Below, one piece after another: positions 46,870-57,679 of a DNA stretch of 64,000 nucleotides. The stretch is from Gautieria morchelliformis (Eukaryota > Basidiomycota > Agaricomycetes > Gomphales > Gomphaceae): the NCBI GenBank assembly GCA_015179125.1, contig WHVA01000111.1:1-64000 (forward strand). Reading direction: 5' to 3'. The notes under the pieces are model-generated. The model had not been told where the DNA came from. It searched no databases and saw only the letters and a list, made by a program, of their open reading frames with translations. How positions within the stretch are numbered: the stretch's first letter is position 1; the number at the start of each line of letters is the position of its first letter. Position numbers and translations under genes: made by a program.

Positions 46870-48100
46870 GTCTCCCTTTGTTGTGACAGCCCAGGATTCA
46901 ACAACATGTGCACTACACAGTTGGTTGGCACAGATCGATGATCTTTCCGTGTGATCCCATCATGGCATTTAATGACTAGACCGTGTTGCCAGGCCTGCAT
47001 GAAATCTGCATCCAGGAGAAGTCTCATGACCTCATGGAAGAGCTCCCCTCAGCAGTGAGTTAGTAGCACACTGGAACCTGTCTTGCCACTTTGCAACTTC
47101 CAAAAGAAGATAGTATCTGGTAACTAGGATAGACATGAACTCCATGTGCACGGATCATAGGCATCTGAGACTGACCTTGGGCATATACACAACATGATGA
47201 CAAGCCTCTGTGGATGGCTTACAGCATTGCCACTTGGATTGGTTTCCGAAAAACATATATACCGGCCATAGTTGTGCTGTGCCAAATTGAGCAATATGTG
47301 TCAAATCTGACCAGAACATCAGTGCTGCAATGACTCTGAGCTCACAGCCCAGTTCCTGAGGTCAATTTGGAGGAGGTCATGCTCCTTCAGAAAGGCATCA
47401 GATGTGTACACTTCATCATACACATGCTGCTCCCTGTCTTCACTGCCGGGGGGCTTCCACACATGATGAAAGGGCTCAAAATGGAACCATGCAGCTGCTG
47501 AATCATCATTAAAGATGGACTTGATGATATCCACAATGGAATGCTGCCAGAGCCCATTTACTGTAAACCACGCAGAGGATGTAGATCCCAGACACGGGTT
47601 ATCTCCTGCATGATGTGCCACACCCTGACCCTTATGTGCTTTCTTTGTCACTTTCTTGGTGTGTTTGACACCCAGAGGCACATGAATCTGGATGGAGGAC
47701 TCAGTCCAACCTCTCCCTGTGAAAGGGGATGTGTGTGCAAGAGCCATATTCACGCTGATGGTGTCCCAATCAAATCCTCGAGAACAAAGTCACTGGCAAG
47801 CAAGACTGTGCCGACTAAGGACTTCAGGCCACTTTTAGATTTGGTATCTCCCCCACTCCAAAACCAATCTCCTAAGCACCATACACTGATGTTAGGATAG
47901 GGCCACAAAGAATCTTGAAGAGAAGGCCTTGGAGCTTGTGAAACTGTAGGTCAGAGGGAGGCTGAAGTGGTGGTTTCATCCAAAGTGGCATAAAGATGAC
48001 AAAGGTAATAAACTGACTCTTCAGATGTATACATGGGCACCACAGCTTGGTGCTAAAAGAAGATGGGACATAAGTCACAGTGTAATACTGGCTGGACTGG
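46870..48100 (-). pseudogene. Plavaka-like DDE transposase remnant
   Basis: Minus-strand frames read, in order, a segment with WFTVNGLWQHSIVDIIKSIF, WFHFEPFHHVWKPPG and VYDEVYTSDAFLKEHDLLQI (47319-47753), a segment around 47300-47200 (FWSDLTHIAQFG-like and GRYICFSETNPS), and RLLLDADFMQAWQHGLVIKC with DGITRK (46900-47027). The order matches the conserved region of Plavaka/CACTA-related transposases of agaricomycetes as I know them. Frames are broken by stops and shifts, and the end was replaced by LTR family 4 sequence. Confidence 0.6.
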
Positions 48101-49545
48101 CTTATAGAGTACTCCCATAGCTCTTTGAATACGATGGTGAAGATGAAACCAGTGAGTATGATATTGGATCAAAGTGTGTCATCCCATCCAGCTTGAGAAC
48201 ACTTTGTGTATGCCCTCACCATGGATGTGGCGGTAGCCAGGCCCTTTCTCAGCATTCTTCATTAACTGAATATCAGAGCACATATAATGCCGCACTTGCT
48301 GCACCCTCCCTCAATCCTCCCTTGTCAGCTTTGCGATACAATGCATACCCTTTCTGCCATGTCACCTGGAAAGCTAGCACATGTCCTTGCCGGGGATACC
48401 TTGGCTGTGGAATTGAGAGATATGCATTTCAGGTGGGTGGTGGCATCTAATGTTTAGTAATGCATTGCTGTATCTATTATCAGGGCCAAGTTGCAGAGAC
48501 CAAACTGCCCATCTTCCAGATCAATCCCATCTCCTCGATGTTTATTATGTCAAATATTGATAATCAAGAAAGTCTGTTGCATGCCTTGACACACCTAGCT
48601 ACTGGAGATTATAGAAACTTTCCATCGCCATGCTGAGGTATGCAATGTACAACTTCCAAGTGAGTTGTCCAATTGTATCTACTTGCTAGTTAATATCTAA
48701 TGTCTATCTAGGGATGTGATTCAATACCAAAGGTGCCTTCCTTAGTATGGTAGGACTGAGACCAGATCATGCCAGGGCCTGACACAGGGATTGACAACCA
48801 GTCATTGCAGCATCCTACATTCCTTGCTGGGCACCTCTTGAAGGGAGAGTTCTGAAAATACTCTGGATCCGAACATACAGGGTGCAACAGTGAAACAGGA
48901 TATGGGGCAGCTGTTGATGCTTTTGTGCATAATACCATTATGGACAGTAATAAACAGGTCCTTCTGTGTGACCTTCAAGGTATTCTATCTGAAGATGAAT
49001 CTGTTTTATTCAACCCACAAGTACGCACATAAGTGCATTGCTCGGAACAGCATCTAGGCTTATCTCACTTATTGAATTGCAGTGCCCAGCAAACCGGCTT
49101 GGGTTCTAGTGCCATCAATGAGTGCCTGAGGGAAGATGTGTGTAATCACATTTGCACAGTTTTGAAGCCCCTGGCACATGAAAGTTCTGCAGCAAGTGAA
49201 GGGCATGAGAAACAGGTCTACAACCAAGATATGGAGCTTTGACAATTGCAGACCTGTTCATCACAATGTATTGTACTCCAAGTATTACTGACATCAGCTA
49301 TAGAGTTGACAATGAATCAATGTGATGGTAAGAGCTTGAGGGTTATAAAATGTACATAAAAAATCCTGATTCAATTATTCCTTCAACTACAAAGTTAACT
49401 AAAAGGCAACAAAATATACAAAAAATAAAATAATTTGTAATTACCACACACCATGGGTCACTCCAGATAACAGTCGACTGATATGTCAATGGTGGCAGGG
49501 GAGGGGGTGCTGAATGAATGCATACCTCCCAGTTGGCCCAGACAT
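48101..49545. other. Repeat-rich sequence without a recognised gene
   Basis: Short frames on both strands (for example 48193-48450 and 48708-48938) show no domain. It may hold the remainder of the transposon at 46.9-48.1 kb. GACAT at 49541-49545 is the left target site of the chromovirus. Confidence 0.35.
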
Positions 49546-50023
49546 TGTCAGGGGACACCCTGTTTTCCATTTCCAGTTCCGACACCACACCCAGTTCCGA
49601 CTCCGCTTCCGGTTCCGATTCCATCTCCGCCTCCGCTTTCGGAAATGATTCCGCTTCTGGGTGAACTTCCACCAGTTCTGTTTGCTTTGCCAGTTCCACT
49701 CCAATTTCCGACTTCCACTCTCGGAACAGTGTCGGAAATCAAGCGACTCGCATAATGGGTGGCATCAAGGGTCGATCAAGGGTCAGGGAGGTCAGGGGGA
49801 TGCAGGGTTGATGGCGGGTGCCAAGTGTTGTCCCTGGCTGCGCAGCGTAGTATAATACGGGCTCGCTGACATTGGGAGTCCTTAGACTTTTCTCTTTGGA
49901 TTTCCCCTTGTCAGGTGAGAATCCCCTCTCTTGTATACTCTATTCATTTATACATACTTTGGATTTCCCCTTGTCAGTTGTGTGGTAGTGTGATCTCCAC
50001 AACCAGCCAGGGTTGCCCTTACA
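49546..50023 (+). repeat. 5' LTR of the chromovirus
   Basis: 478 bp. The U3 part is dominated by TTCCG words. TATAATA at 49851-49857 is the likely TATA box. A 21-bp direct repeat lies at 49894-49914 and 49957-49977, the first copy followed by GTGAGA and the second ending in CAG. Confidence 0.95.
49851..49893 (+). promoter_or_regulatory. Predicted TATA box and transcription start of the chromovirus
   Basis: TATAATA starts at 49851. AGACTTTTCT at 49884-49893 is 33 nt downstream of it, the usual spacing for a Pol II start. The same arrangement is kept in the other LTRs of this family. The start is inferred, not measured. Confidence 0.5.
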
Positions 50024-50025
50024 GC

Positions 50026-50035
50026 AGAAAAGTCT
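50026..50035 (+). other. Predicted self-complementary primer-binding site
   Basis: AGAAAAGTCT lies 2 nt after the 5' LTR, where a primer-binding site should be. It is exactly complementary to AGACTTTTCT at the predicted 5' end of the transcript (49884-49893). This is the arrangement by which Tf1/sushi-group elements prime with their own RNA instead of a tRNA. Confidence 0.55.
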
Positions 50036-50210
50036 CTCCCCTAGAGGACCGGCGGTCGTACTGCGCGTTGCATTCACCATAGGTGCGTTCGGAATCGGAG
50101 ACAGCGACTCGGAGATCGCGACCTCTTCCGCGCACACGGTATACGACAGCCCCTCTTCTTACGTCGAGCTCCCAACCCCGGAAATCCCGTCCCATATTTC
50201 CCCTTCTGAC

Positions 50211-51565
50211 ATGGATCCGGATGATCGTCTTCGGAATATGGAGGAGGAATTGACGCGGAACCGGATGCCTTACAAACGATTTTGGCTAAGTTAGATATTC
50301 CACAAAGTGGTGGAAATGCAATGCTGGATGAGCTGGATTTCGGAAAAGCGGAACTAGTGGAAGAGAGGATGTCCACGAAGTTGGCAAAGGTCAAACCCGC
50401 AACTCCGGCAGACTTTGACGGAGATCGGGAGAAGGGACGCGCATTCTTCAACACATGCAGCATCTACTTCGCAATTGTCGGAGACCTCTTTCCGAACCAC
50501 CAGGCTCGGATTCACTGGGCATTGTCCTTTTTCAAGTCGGACCGCGCAGCCCGTTTTGCAAACAAGGTGATCCGACATGAAGCAAAGGGCAAGGGGAACT
50601 ACTTCCGGGACTGGGACGCCTTCGAGAAAACATTTTCCGACCAGTTCTGCCCAAAAAATGAGCAGCTCACAGCCCTTACGAAGCTCAAGGGGACCAGCTG
50701 GTACCAGGCCAAGGATCCAGTCGATGATTACATCGACCGCTTCCAGGAGCTCATCGACCTCGCAGAGTATGACGACGACAAGACGATCGTCATCAAATTC
50801 CGACAAGGGGTTGATCCGACACTCCAGAACCAAGTTGCGCTGCTTGGGGATGGAGCTCCGGATTTCGATGACCCGGAAGGGTGGTACCAAGTGGCGCGGA
50901 GGGTGTCCCGAAACAGGGAAGCAAACAAAGCCTTCGTGGAGACAAACTGGAACATGACACGCAGTTCCGCTCGTCCTACTCCACCTGTGCCAAAACCCGG
51001 AAGTGCATTCATTCCCACACGGAAAATATTTCCAACGCTTGCTCCGCCTGCTCCTATTAGGAACCCTAGCCCCCCTCCCTCAAAGTGTGGCCCTGCCCCG
51101 ATGGATGTTGACCGCATGCGTGGAAAAGGCCACGGAACCATCACCTGCTTCCAATGCCGGCCACTATGCCCGCGAGTGCCCCCAAGCCTTTGACATCCGG
51201 CTTATGACCACAGAGGAGAAACTCAAGCTCCTTCCAGAGTTCCTCGCACTCGCAGACATAAGCGGAGTGCCCACTGCAGAAGGAATTTCCAAAAATGCGG
51301 AACATGGCGCATCGGAAGTGGAAGATGCTTCGGATTTTGTGACGCGCAGCGGGTGAGATGTGTGCCCCTGCTGCCTGTACATAATCGGTTTGCCTGTCTT
51401 GAAGTAGAGAATGAAAGCCCCCACTCCCCTCACTTCGTACAGACCCACCGGATAAAGTCACACAAAAACCAAATCCGACACCCCATCCATCCCACATCCG
51501 CCCTTGGGAGAGACGCCTTCCGAAGCGTTATGTTGTTGCTGCCACCCCTGGCCCCAAGTCACTAG
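50211..51565 (+). pseudogene. Chromovirus Gag, frameshifted
   Basis: The start is probably ATG 50211 (MDPDDRLRNMEEELTRNR). A 1-nt loss near 50262 shifts the frame, and the main frame (50282-51193) carries the retrotransposon Gag core (FDGDREKGRAFFNTC, HWALSFFKSDRAARFA, FEKTFSDQF and YIDRFQELIDLA). The CCHC zinc knuckle near 51150-51180 is split by a second shift: CFQC is in one frame and GHYARECP in the next. Further frame changes follow before 51565, with VPLLPVHNRFACLEVE read from 51353. Confidence 0.85.
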
Positions 51566-51573
51566 TCATTAAG

Positions 51574-52620
51574 GTGGAGATCCAGATGACAGATACGGCG
51601 GAAGTCAAATCCGGACCCGCCCTTGTCGATTGCGGGGCCACTGGTCAGTTTATAGACCGGGACTATGTGGAACGGAACCGACTGACTACGCGGAAGTTGC
51701 AACGTGCAATCCCGGTGTTCAATGTGGATGGAAGCCCCAATGAGGCAGGGTCCATCACGGAGATAGTAGACACAATTCTCCGCTACGATGGACACTCAGA
51801 ACGCACTTCCTTTGCAGTCACCAGCCTGGGGAAGCAAGACATCATCCTCGGGTTTACCTGGCTTCAGGAGCACAACCCGGAGATCAATTGGCAGACTCGG
51901 AAGGTACTGATGAGTCGATTCCCAGCCAAGTGTCACATGTGCCGGTCGGAAGTGCGGGAGGAGCGCCAGGAGCAGCGGAAGACCGAATGGCTCATACAGA
52001 CATGTCGTTCTGGCCCCCATCCACTGCTTGCAGAAGAAGACTCGGAAGTGGAATTTGAACCGGATCCCACTTCCAATTCCGATTCCGATTCCGATTCCGA
52101 CTCCGACATCATCCGACTCGGCCCGGAAGACACTCTGGCGGAAGGGGAGCACTTGCTGTACGTAAACCTTCCACCGGAAGCGGAACACATCCGCGCCACC
52201 GGAAATATCTCGCAACACCTTGCTGAAGCCTCCAAGAAGCATGATAGAGTGGAGGCGGAAATTCCGGAGTACCTGCGGGAGTTCGAGGATGTCTTTTCCA
52301 AGGAGTCGTTTGATGCCCTGCCTCCATGGAAGCTGTGGGACCACGCCATCGAGTTGGAGCCTGGGTCAAAGCCCACCAACTGCAAAGTCTACCCGCTGTC
52401 ACCCAAGGAGCAGGTAGAGCTCGATGCATTCCTTGTGGAAAACCTCCGTACAGGGAGGATCCGCCCCTCCAAGTCACCCATGGCATCTCCGGTGTTCTTC
52501 ATCAAGAAGAAGGACGGCTCGCCCAGACTTGTGCAGGATTACCGGGCCTTGAATGCGATCATGATCAAGAACCGGTACCCCATTCCACTCATTTCTGAAC
52601 TGATCACACAACTCCGCGGG
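51574..52620 (+). pseudogene. Chromovirus protease and N-terminal reverse transcriptase
   Basis: The protease active site is in ALVDCGATGQFIDRDYV and its second loop in IILGFTWLQEHNPEINW. An acidic linker with an alternating Ser-Asp run follows (near 52075-52105). RT begins at PLSPKEQVELDAFL and continues SPMASPVFFIKKKDGSPRLV, DYRALNAIMIKNRYP and ELITQLRG, where the foreign LTR breaks in at 52621. The domain continues in frame after 53318. Confidence 0.9.
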
Positions 52621-53313
52621 TGTTACGTATCGAGATTTCCGCTAAGTCGGAACTGGAAAGGACAGCGGCTTCAACTTGTAGGTTGCGCCCCCAATGAACT
52701 ATCGTCCTAAGTATTTCGGAGCTGAGTCGGAAGTCGGAAAGTACTGAACCAAAGGTTTGGTCGGAACTTGAGGCGGAACTGAGGCAGAAGGCGGAAGACG
52801 GAAGGCGGAGAGAGACTGAGATCTTGCTAGACTCGCTGTGCTATGAACAGGAGATGGAGCGAAGGAAATCAAGTATCGAAGGCGATTATCTGATTGCAGA
52901 ATAAGAGACATACATGACAGGCTTTTATACAAAGAGCTGGGGCAACAGGTAATGATATGGTACTAAGCAAAATTCCGGGGGAAGTGGAAGTCGAGTAAAC
53001 AATGCGTGGGAACTAACTATTGGGAACAATGGGACTACAAGGGGGGTTCAGGGTAAGGTAGAACAATGGCAAAGAACAAGGGGTCGGGAAAACATATCTG
53101 ACAACGAAACACAAGGAGGGTCGGACATTTGGTCTTGATGAACGGTAAGGTGGGTCCGGTGGGTCCGAGTAATAGAGTCGAAAGAACAAGGGAAATGTAC
53201 AAGGGGCGGAATGTCGGAAATATCGGAGGGGCGGAATGTGTTGCGGAAATATCGTAGGGGCGGAAGGTATTGCGGAACTGAGGGTCGGAAGTCGGAAATG
53301 AACGGTCGTAACA
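52621..53313 (+). repeat. Solo LTR, family 2, inserted in the RT domain
   Basis: Starts TGTTACG and ends CGTAACA. The 5-bp target duplication GCGGG is perfect at 52616-52620 and 53314-53318. If the LTR and one duplicate are removed, RT reads through in frame from LRG to ARYFTKLDV. The sequence is packed with CGGAA words (15 by my count). Confidence 0.95.
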
Positions 53314-53318
53314 GCGGG

Positions 53319-55961
53319 GCGAGGTACTTCACTAAGCTGGATGTCCGCTGGGGCTTCAATAATGTTCAGATCCAGGAGGGAGACGAGTGGAAGGCCACAT
53401 TCCGCACCAACCGAGGACTCTTTGAGCTTGGCCTCACCAACAGTCCTGCCACGTTCCAGACGATGATGAATGACATTTTCCGTGACATGATAGCAGAAGG
53501 GGTTGTCTGCGTCTACCTCGATGACATCCTCATCTTCACAAAAACAATGTCCGAACATCGGGAAGTCGTGCGGAGAGTGCTGGAACGGCTCCGGGAGTAC
53601 AACCTGTGTCTCAAGCTGGAAAAGTGTGAATTTGAGCGGACACGGATAGAGTATCTTGGGGTGATTGTGTCGGAAGGAAAGGTGGAAATGGACCCAGTCA
53701 AAGTTTCAGGTGTATCGGATTGGCCCGTGCCGCGGAACAAGAAGGAGGTCCAGTCCTTCATTGGGTTTGTCAATTTCTACCGGCGGTTCATCAAGGACTT
53801 CTCCTGCCACACCCGTGCCCTCTTCGACCTCACCAAGAAGGAGGTTGGATGGCGGTGGGGTGAGCCGGAACAGGCCTCCTTTGACAAACTCAAAGAGCTG
53901 ATCACTTCTGCCCCGGTCCTGATCTTTCCCGATGACTCTCGCCCTTATCGAGTTGAGGCGGATTCTTCCGACACAGCTACCGGAGCGGTCTTGTCACAAC
54001 AGTCATCGGAAGATGGTGGGGGGTGGCATCCAATTGCCTTCTTCTCTAAGAGCCTTAGTCCGGTAGAGCGGAACTATGAGATCCATGACAAGGAGATGCT
54101 GGCAATCATCCGAGCGCTGGAGGAGTGGCGACACTTCCTTGAGGGTGCTCTATGCCCATTTGAGATCTGGACAGACCACAAGAACCTCAAGTATTTCCGC
54201 ACGTCTAAGAAGTTGAACTGACGACAAGCACGGTGGTCCCTACACCTGTCCCGGTTCAACTTCATGCTCCACCACCGCCCCGGCCGCACCATGGGCAAGC
54301 CCGATGCCCTATCCCACCATGCGGATCATGGAAGCGGAAGTGGAGACAATGCGGATATGACACTGCTCCACCCAAGTCTCTTTGCAATCCACGCCCTAGA
54401 AGGAGTGACTGCAGTTGGGGCGGAAGCGGAAAGGCTCTGGGACATCCGGAGGCAGTACAGGAATGGAGAGAAGGAGGAGTCGGTGGTGAAGGCAGTGGAG
54501 GAACTTCGGAAAGGGCACTCACGGTCTGTACAGGCAGCGGAATGGTCGGAACGTGATGGACTGCTCCACTTCAGAGGCAAGGTCTATGTTCCAGGTGGGG
54601 CGGACCTCCGCCGCCGCATTGTGTCCCAGCACCATGACACACGGGTTGCTGGGCATGCTGGCAGGTGGAAGACGCTGGAGTTAGTGGCTCGGAACTACTG
54701 GTGGCCTCAGATGTCCCGCTACATTGGACAGTACGTGAAGACATGTGACCTTTGTCTCCGAACCAAAGCACAGCAACATCCACCCGTCAGAGAACTTGTT
54801 CCACTCCCGATTCCAGAATCCCGCTGGGACACCATCAGTGTCAACTTCATCGTTGAACTCCCAGAGTCCCATGGCTACGACACGATCATGAATGTCGTGG
54901 ACTCGGTAAGCAAGGTGTCCCACTTCATTCCGACGCACACGACGATCACAGCCCTCGGAGCGGCCCGCCTGTTCCTTGCACATGTCTGGAAGTTGCATGG
55001 ACTCCTGAAGCAAGTCGTTTCCGACTGGGGTCCGCAGTTCGTCGTGGAACTGACTCGGGAGCTCTACCGCCTGCTCGGCATAAAGCTGGCTACCACCACA
55101 GCATACCATCCACAGGGTGACGGACAGACGGAATGGGTCAATCAGGAGTTGGAGCAATATCTCCGCCTCTTTGTCAATGAGAGGCAGGATGACTGGGATG
55201 AGTTACTTCCACTGGTGGAATTCCAATACAACAACCACGTACATTCCGCCACACAACAGACTCCCTTCATGCTTGACTCTGGACGACACCCGCGGATGGG
55301 CTTTGAGCTGCGCCAGGCAGAGTCCCGACTCGAGACCGTCAATGAGTTCCGAGACCGCATGGGCTCCACCCTTTCGGAAGCCAAGTTGGCCCTTGCGAAG
55401 GCCAAGGATGACATGGCAAGGTACTACAACCAACGCCAGGTTCCTGCCCCAGAGTACCAAGTTGGAGACAAGGTGTATCTAGATGCAAGTGACATTCGCA
55501 CCACATGCCCTTCGCAGAAGCTTGCCCACCGCTACCTTGGGCCCTTCACAGTGATGTGGAGGGTTGGACGGAATGCATACCGCCTCCGACTTCCGATGTC
55601 CATGTCCTGCCTCCACCCCGTCTTCAACGTGGTGAAGTTACTCCCTATGCTTGAGGACCCAATTCCAGGTCAGAAGGCCCGTCCGCCACCTCCACCGGAA
55701 ATTGTAGATGGGGAAGAGCACTATGTGGTGGAACGGATCCTGGACAGCCGGTTTGTGCGAGGACGACTCCAATTCCTCGTGAAATGGGAAGGGTATGGGT
55801 ATGAGGAGAATTCGTGGGTCCCGGAGCAAGATGTCTCCACTCCGGACAAACTCCGCGAGTTCTATAAGACACACCCTGGTGCCCCTCGCCGAATCCGCTC
55901 ACTGGCATTTCAATCCCTCATGTCCCGTGCTTCGAGGACGCAGCATGCTAGAGGGGGGTGA
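53319..55961 (+). pseudogene. Chromovirus RT, RNase H, integrase and chromodomain
   Basis: RT resumes with ARYFTKLDVRWGFNNVQI and has the catalytic VYLDDILIFT. RNase H starts at RPYRVEADSSDTATGAVL and ends near WTDHKNLKYF. An in-frame TGA at 54219-54221 (KLN-stop-RQARW) interrupts it; all later coding is in the same frame. Integrase has the HHCC domain (YWWPQMSRYIGQYVKTCDLC) and a DDE core, but the first Asp is Asn (ISVNFIVEL, codon 54843-54845). The end is a chromodomain (YVVERILDSRFVRGRLQFLV, then KWEGYGYEENSWVPE), which should direct insertion to modified chromatin. The stop codon lies in the polypurine tract. Confidence 0.93.
55951..55961 (+). other. Polypurine tract
   Basis: GAGGGGGGTGA directly abuts the 3' LTR, as expected for the primer of plus-strand DNA synthesis. 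It also contains the pol stop codon. Confidence 0.85.
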
Positions 55962-56423
55962 TGTCAGGGGACACCCTGTTTTCCATTTCCAGTTCCGACA
56001 CCACACCCAGTTCCGACTCCGCTTCCGGTTCCGATTCCATCTCCGCCTCCGCTTTCGGAAATGATTCCGCTTCTGGGAGAACTTCCACCAGTTCTGTTCG
56101 CTTTGCCAGTTCCACTCCAATTTCCGACTTCCACTCTCAGAACAGTGTCGGAAATCAAGCGACTCGCATAATAGGTGGCATCAAGGGTCGATCAAGGGTC
56201 AGGGAGGTCAGGGGCGGGTGCCAAGTGTTGTCCCTGGCTGCACAGCGTAGTATAATACGGGCTCGCTGACATTGGGGGTCCTTAGACTTTTCTCTTTGGA
56301 TTTCCCCTTGTCAGGTGAGAATCCCCTCTCTTGTATACTCTATTCATTTATACATACTTTGGATTTCCCCTTGTCAGTTGTGTGGTAGTGTGATCTCCAC
56401 AACCAGCCAGGGTTTCCCTTACA
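55962..56423 (+). repeat. 3' LTR of the chromovirus
   Basis: 462 bp, the same as the 5' LTR apart from about 8 substitutions and a 16-bp deletion near 56214. Several differences are CG-to-CA or CG-to-TG changes. Confidence 0.95.
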
Positions 56424-56437
56424 GACAGAGAGATTGT

Positions 56438-57010
56438 GACAGGGAAGGAAGGACAGGGGATGCAAAACAGGAGTAAGGGAGGAGAAAGGAGAGAAAAGGA
56501 AAACAGGTGCGACCACGATTGCACCATAGTGAGAGAGAGAGACTCAATGTGAGAGCGAAGGATGGACTGGCGCTTGCAAAACACACTCAAAGGGAGGCAA
56601 GGAAAGAGAGGACAGACAGATGAAGGAAGCGAAACCACTGAAAAGGAAGGGCATTGGGACGTGGATCAGGGTGTACTCCGAAAGAGAGAGACATTCTGGA
56701 TTCAAAGCAGGAGTAATGGAGGAGAAACAACAGAAAAGGAAAACGGACACGACCTGGATTGCGGCATACTGAGAGAGACTGACACAATGTGACAGGGAAG
56801 GACGGACAGGGGTGTGCAAAAGAGACACTAAGGGTGGCAAAGAAAGCCAAAGCGATTGCAAAGCAGGAGTAATGGAGGAGAAACGACAGAAAAGGAAAAT
56901 GGAAACGACCTGGATTGCAGTGTACTGAGAGAGACTGACACAATGTGAGAGGGAAGGACGGACAGGGGCGTGCAAAAGAGACACAAAGGGTGGCAAAGAA
57001 AGCCAAAGTG
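56438..57010. repeat. Tandem array of about 156-bp units
   Basis: CAAAGCAGGAGTAATGGAGG at 56703 recurs at 56859, giving a period of 156 bp. Two older, more divergent units precede these, so nearly four units are present. The period is a multiple of three, which keeps a minus-strand frame open across the array; I do not take this as a gene. Confidence 0.85.
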
Positions 57011-57301
57011 ATCCGTGTAGTTTGCTTAATAGTCGTAGTAATAACAACTAGCCAATAGACCCATGCTTCACACCGGGTTATGTTAAGGTTAACATTGCAC
57101 AGGGGTAGTTAATAGTATTACTGTAAAGAATTATTTGGTGGAATGAAACTACATATTTAATTGTATACAATTAGATGTTTTTTTTTCCCTCCCCTAAAGA
57201 ACATGGACTCTGCTCCAATTAGTGCAACATAAAACTGCCCATGGGAAAATATTGCATATCACAGGGGAGATAGCGAGGGCAAGGCGGGGAAGCCGCGAAG
57301 G
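57011..57301. other. No recognisable gene
   Basis: AT-rich sequence with a perfect 16-bp palindrome TAATTGTATACAATTA at about 57158 and a T9 run after it. Confidence 0.4.
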
Positions 57302-57555
57302 TGTAAGGGCGACTCTAACAGGTGCTCTACTCCCTAGAGCAGCACCTGAGGTAGAGGAGATCCAAAGAGAACAGAGTGAGGATCTCCTTACCTCAGCGAC
57401 AAACTATGCTGCTACACAATGACATAAGCAAGTCACACCACCGGTGGTGGTGCGCAAAAGAAAAAGGAATACAGAAGGATGCAATGCAAGAGATGTGAGG
57501 AAGAGATACAGGGAAGGGAAATAAAAGGAGAATGGGTGGTCCCCTGACATCACCC
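57302..57555 (-). repeat. LTR family 3, inverted
   Basis: The reverse complement starts TGTCAGGGGACC and ends CGCCCTTACA, close to the family 1 termini although the interior differs. On its right side, 57556-57567 reads as the complement of a polypurine tract (AGAGGGGGGGTGA), so this is the 3' LTR of a minus-strand element whose interior lies to the right. Confidence 0.7.
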
Positions 57556-57575
57556 CCCCTCTAATATTATACACT

Positions 57576-57679
57576 ACCTAGAAATTAATTCACTACAGGA
57601 TTTCTAGGTCAATAAGTCGAACGAGAATAAGACTAATTTACTTGCCTCTCTCAGTGAATTTGGTTGTCACTGAGAGAGG
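57576..57679. repeat. Two strong hairpins in tandem
   Basis: 57576-57585 and 57600-57609 form a perfect 10-bp stem with a 14-nt loop. 57645-57657 and 57667-57679 form a perfect 13-bp stem (CCTCTCTCAGTGA) with a 9-nt loop. Both lie in the internal part next to the family 3 LTR. Confidence 0.9.

Larger units (their letters stand above)
49546..56423 (+). mobile_element. Ty3/gypsy chromovirus, nearly full length, family 1
   Basis: 6878 bp from LTR start TGTCAGGGG to LTR end TTACA. It has both LTRs, a predicted primer-binding site, gag, protease, reverse transcriptase, RNase H, integrase with a chromodomain, and a polypurine tract. GACAT (49541-49545) and GACAG (56424-56428) flank it, a target duplication with one difference. 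Gag frameshifts, a TGA in pol and a foreign LTR in RT make it non-autonomous. The LTRs differ by about 8 substitutions and one 16-bp gap by my count, so insertion was fairly recent. Confidence 0.93.

Noticed and set aside
50024..50040. tRNA-type primer-binding site after the 5' LTR
   Set aside because: I see no convincing complement to a tRNA 3' end containing TGG, while a 10-nt self-complement is present.
56544..57047. Minus-strand 167-codon frame with a 52-residue repeat
   Set aside because: It follows from the 156-bp tandem array, with no start context, intron or domain support.
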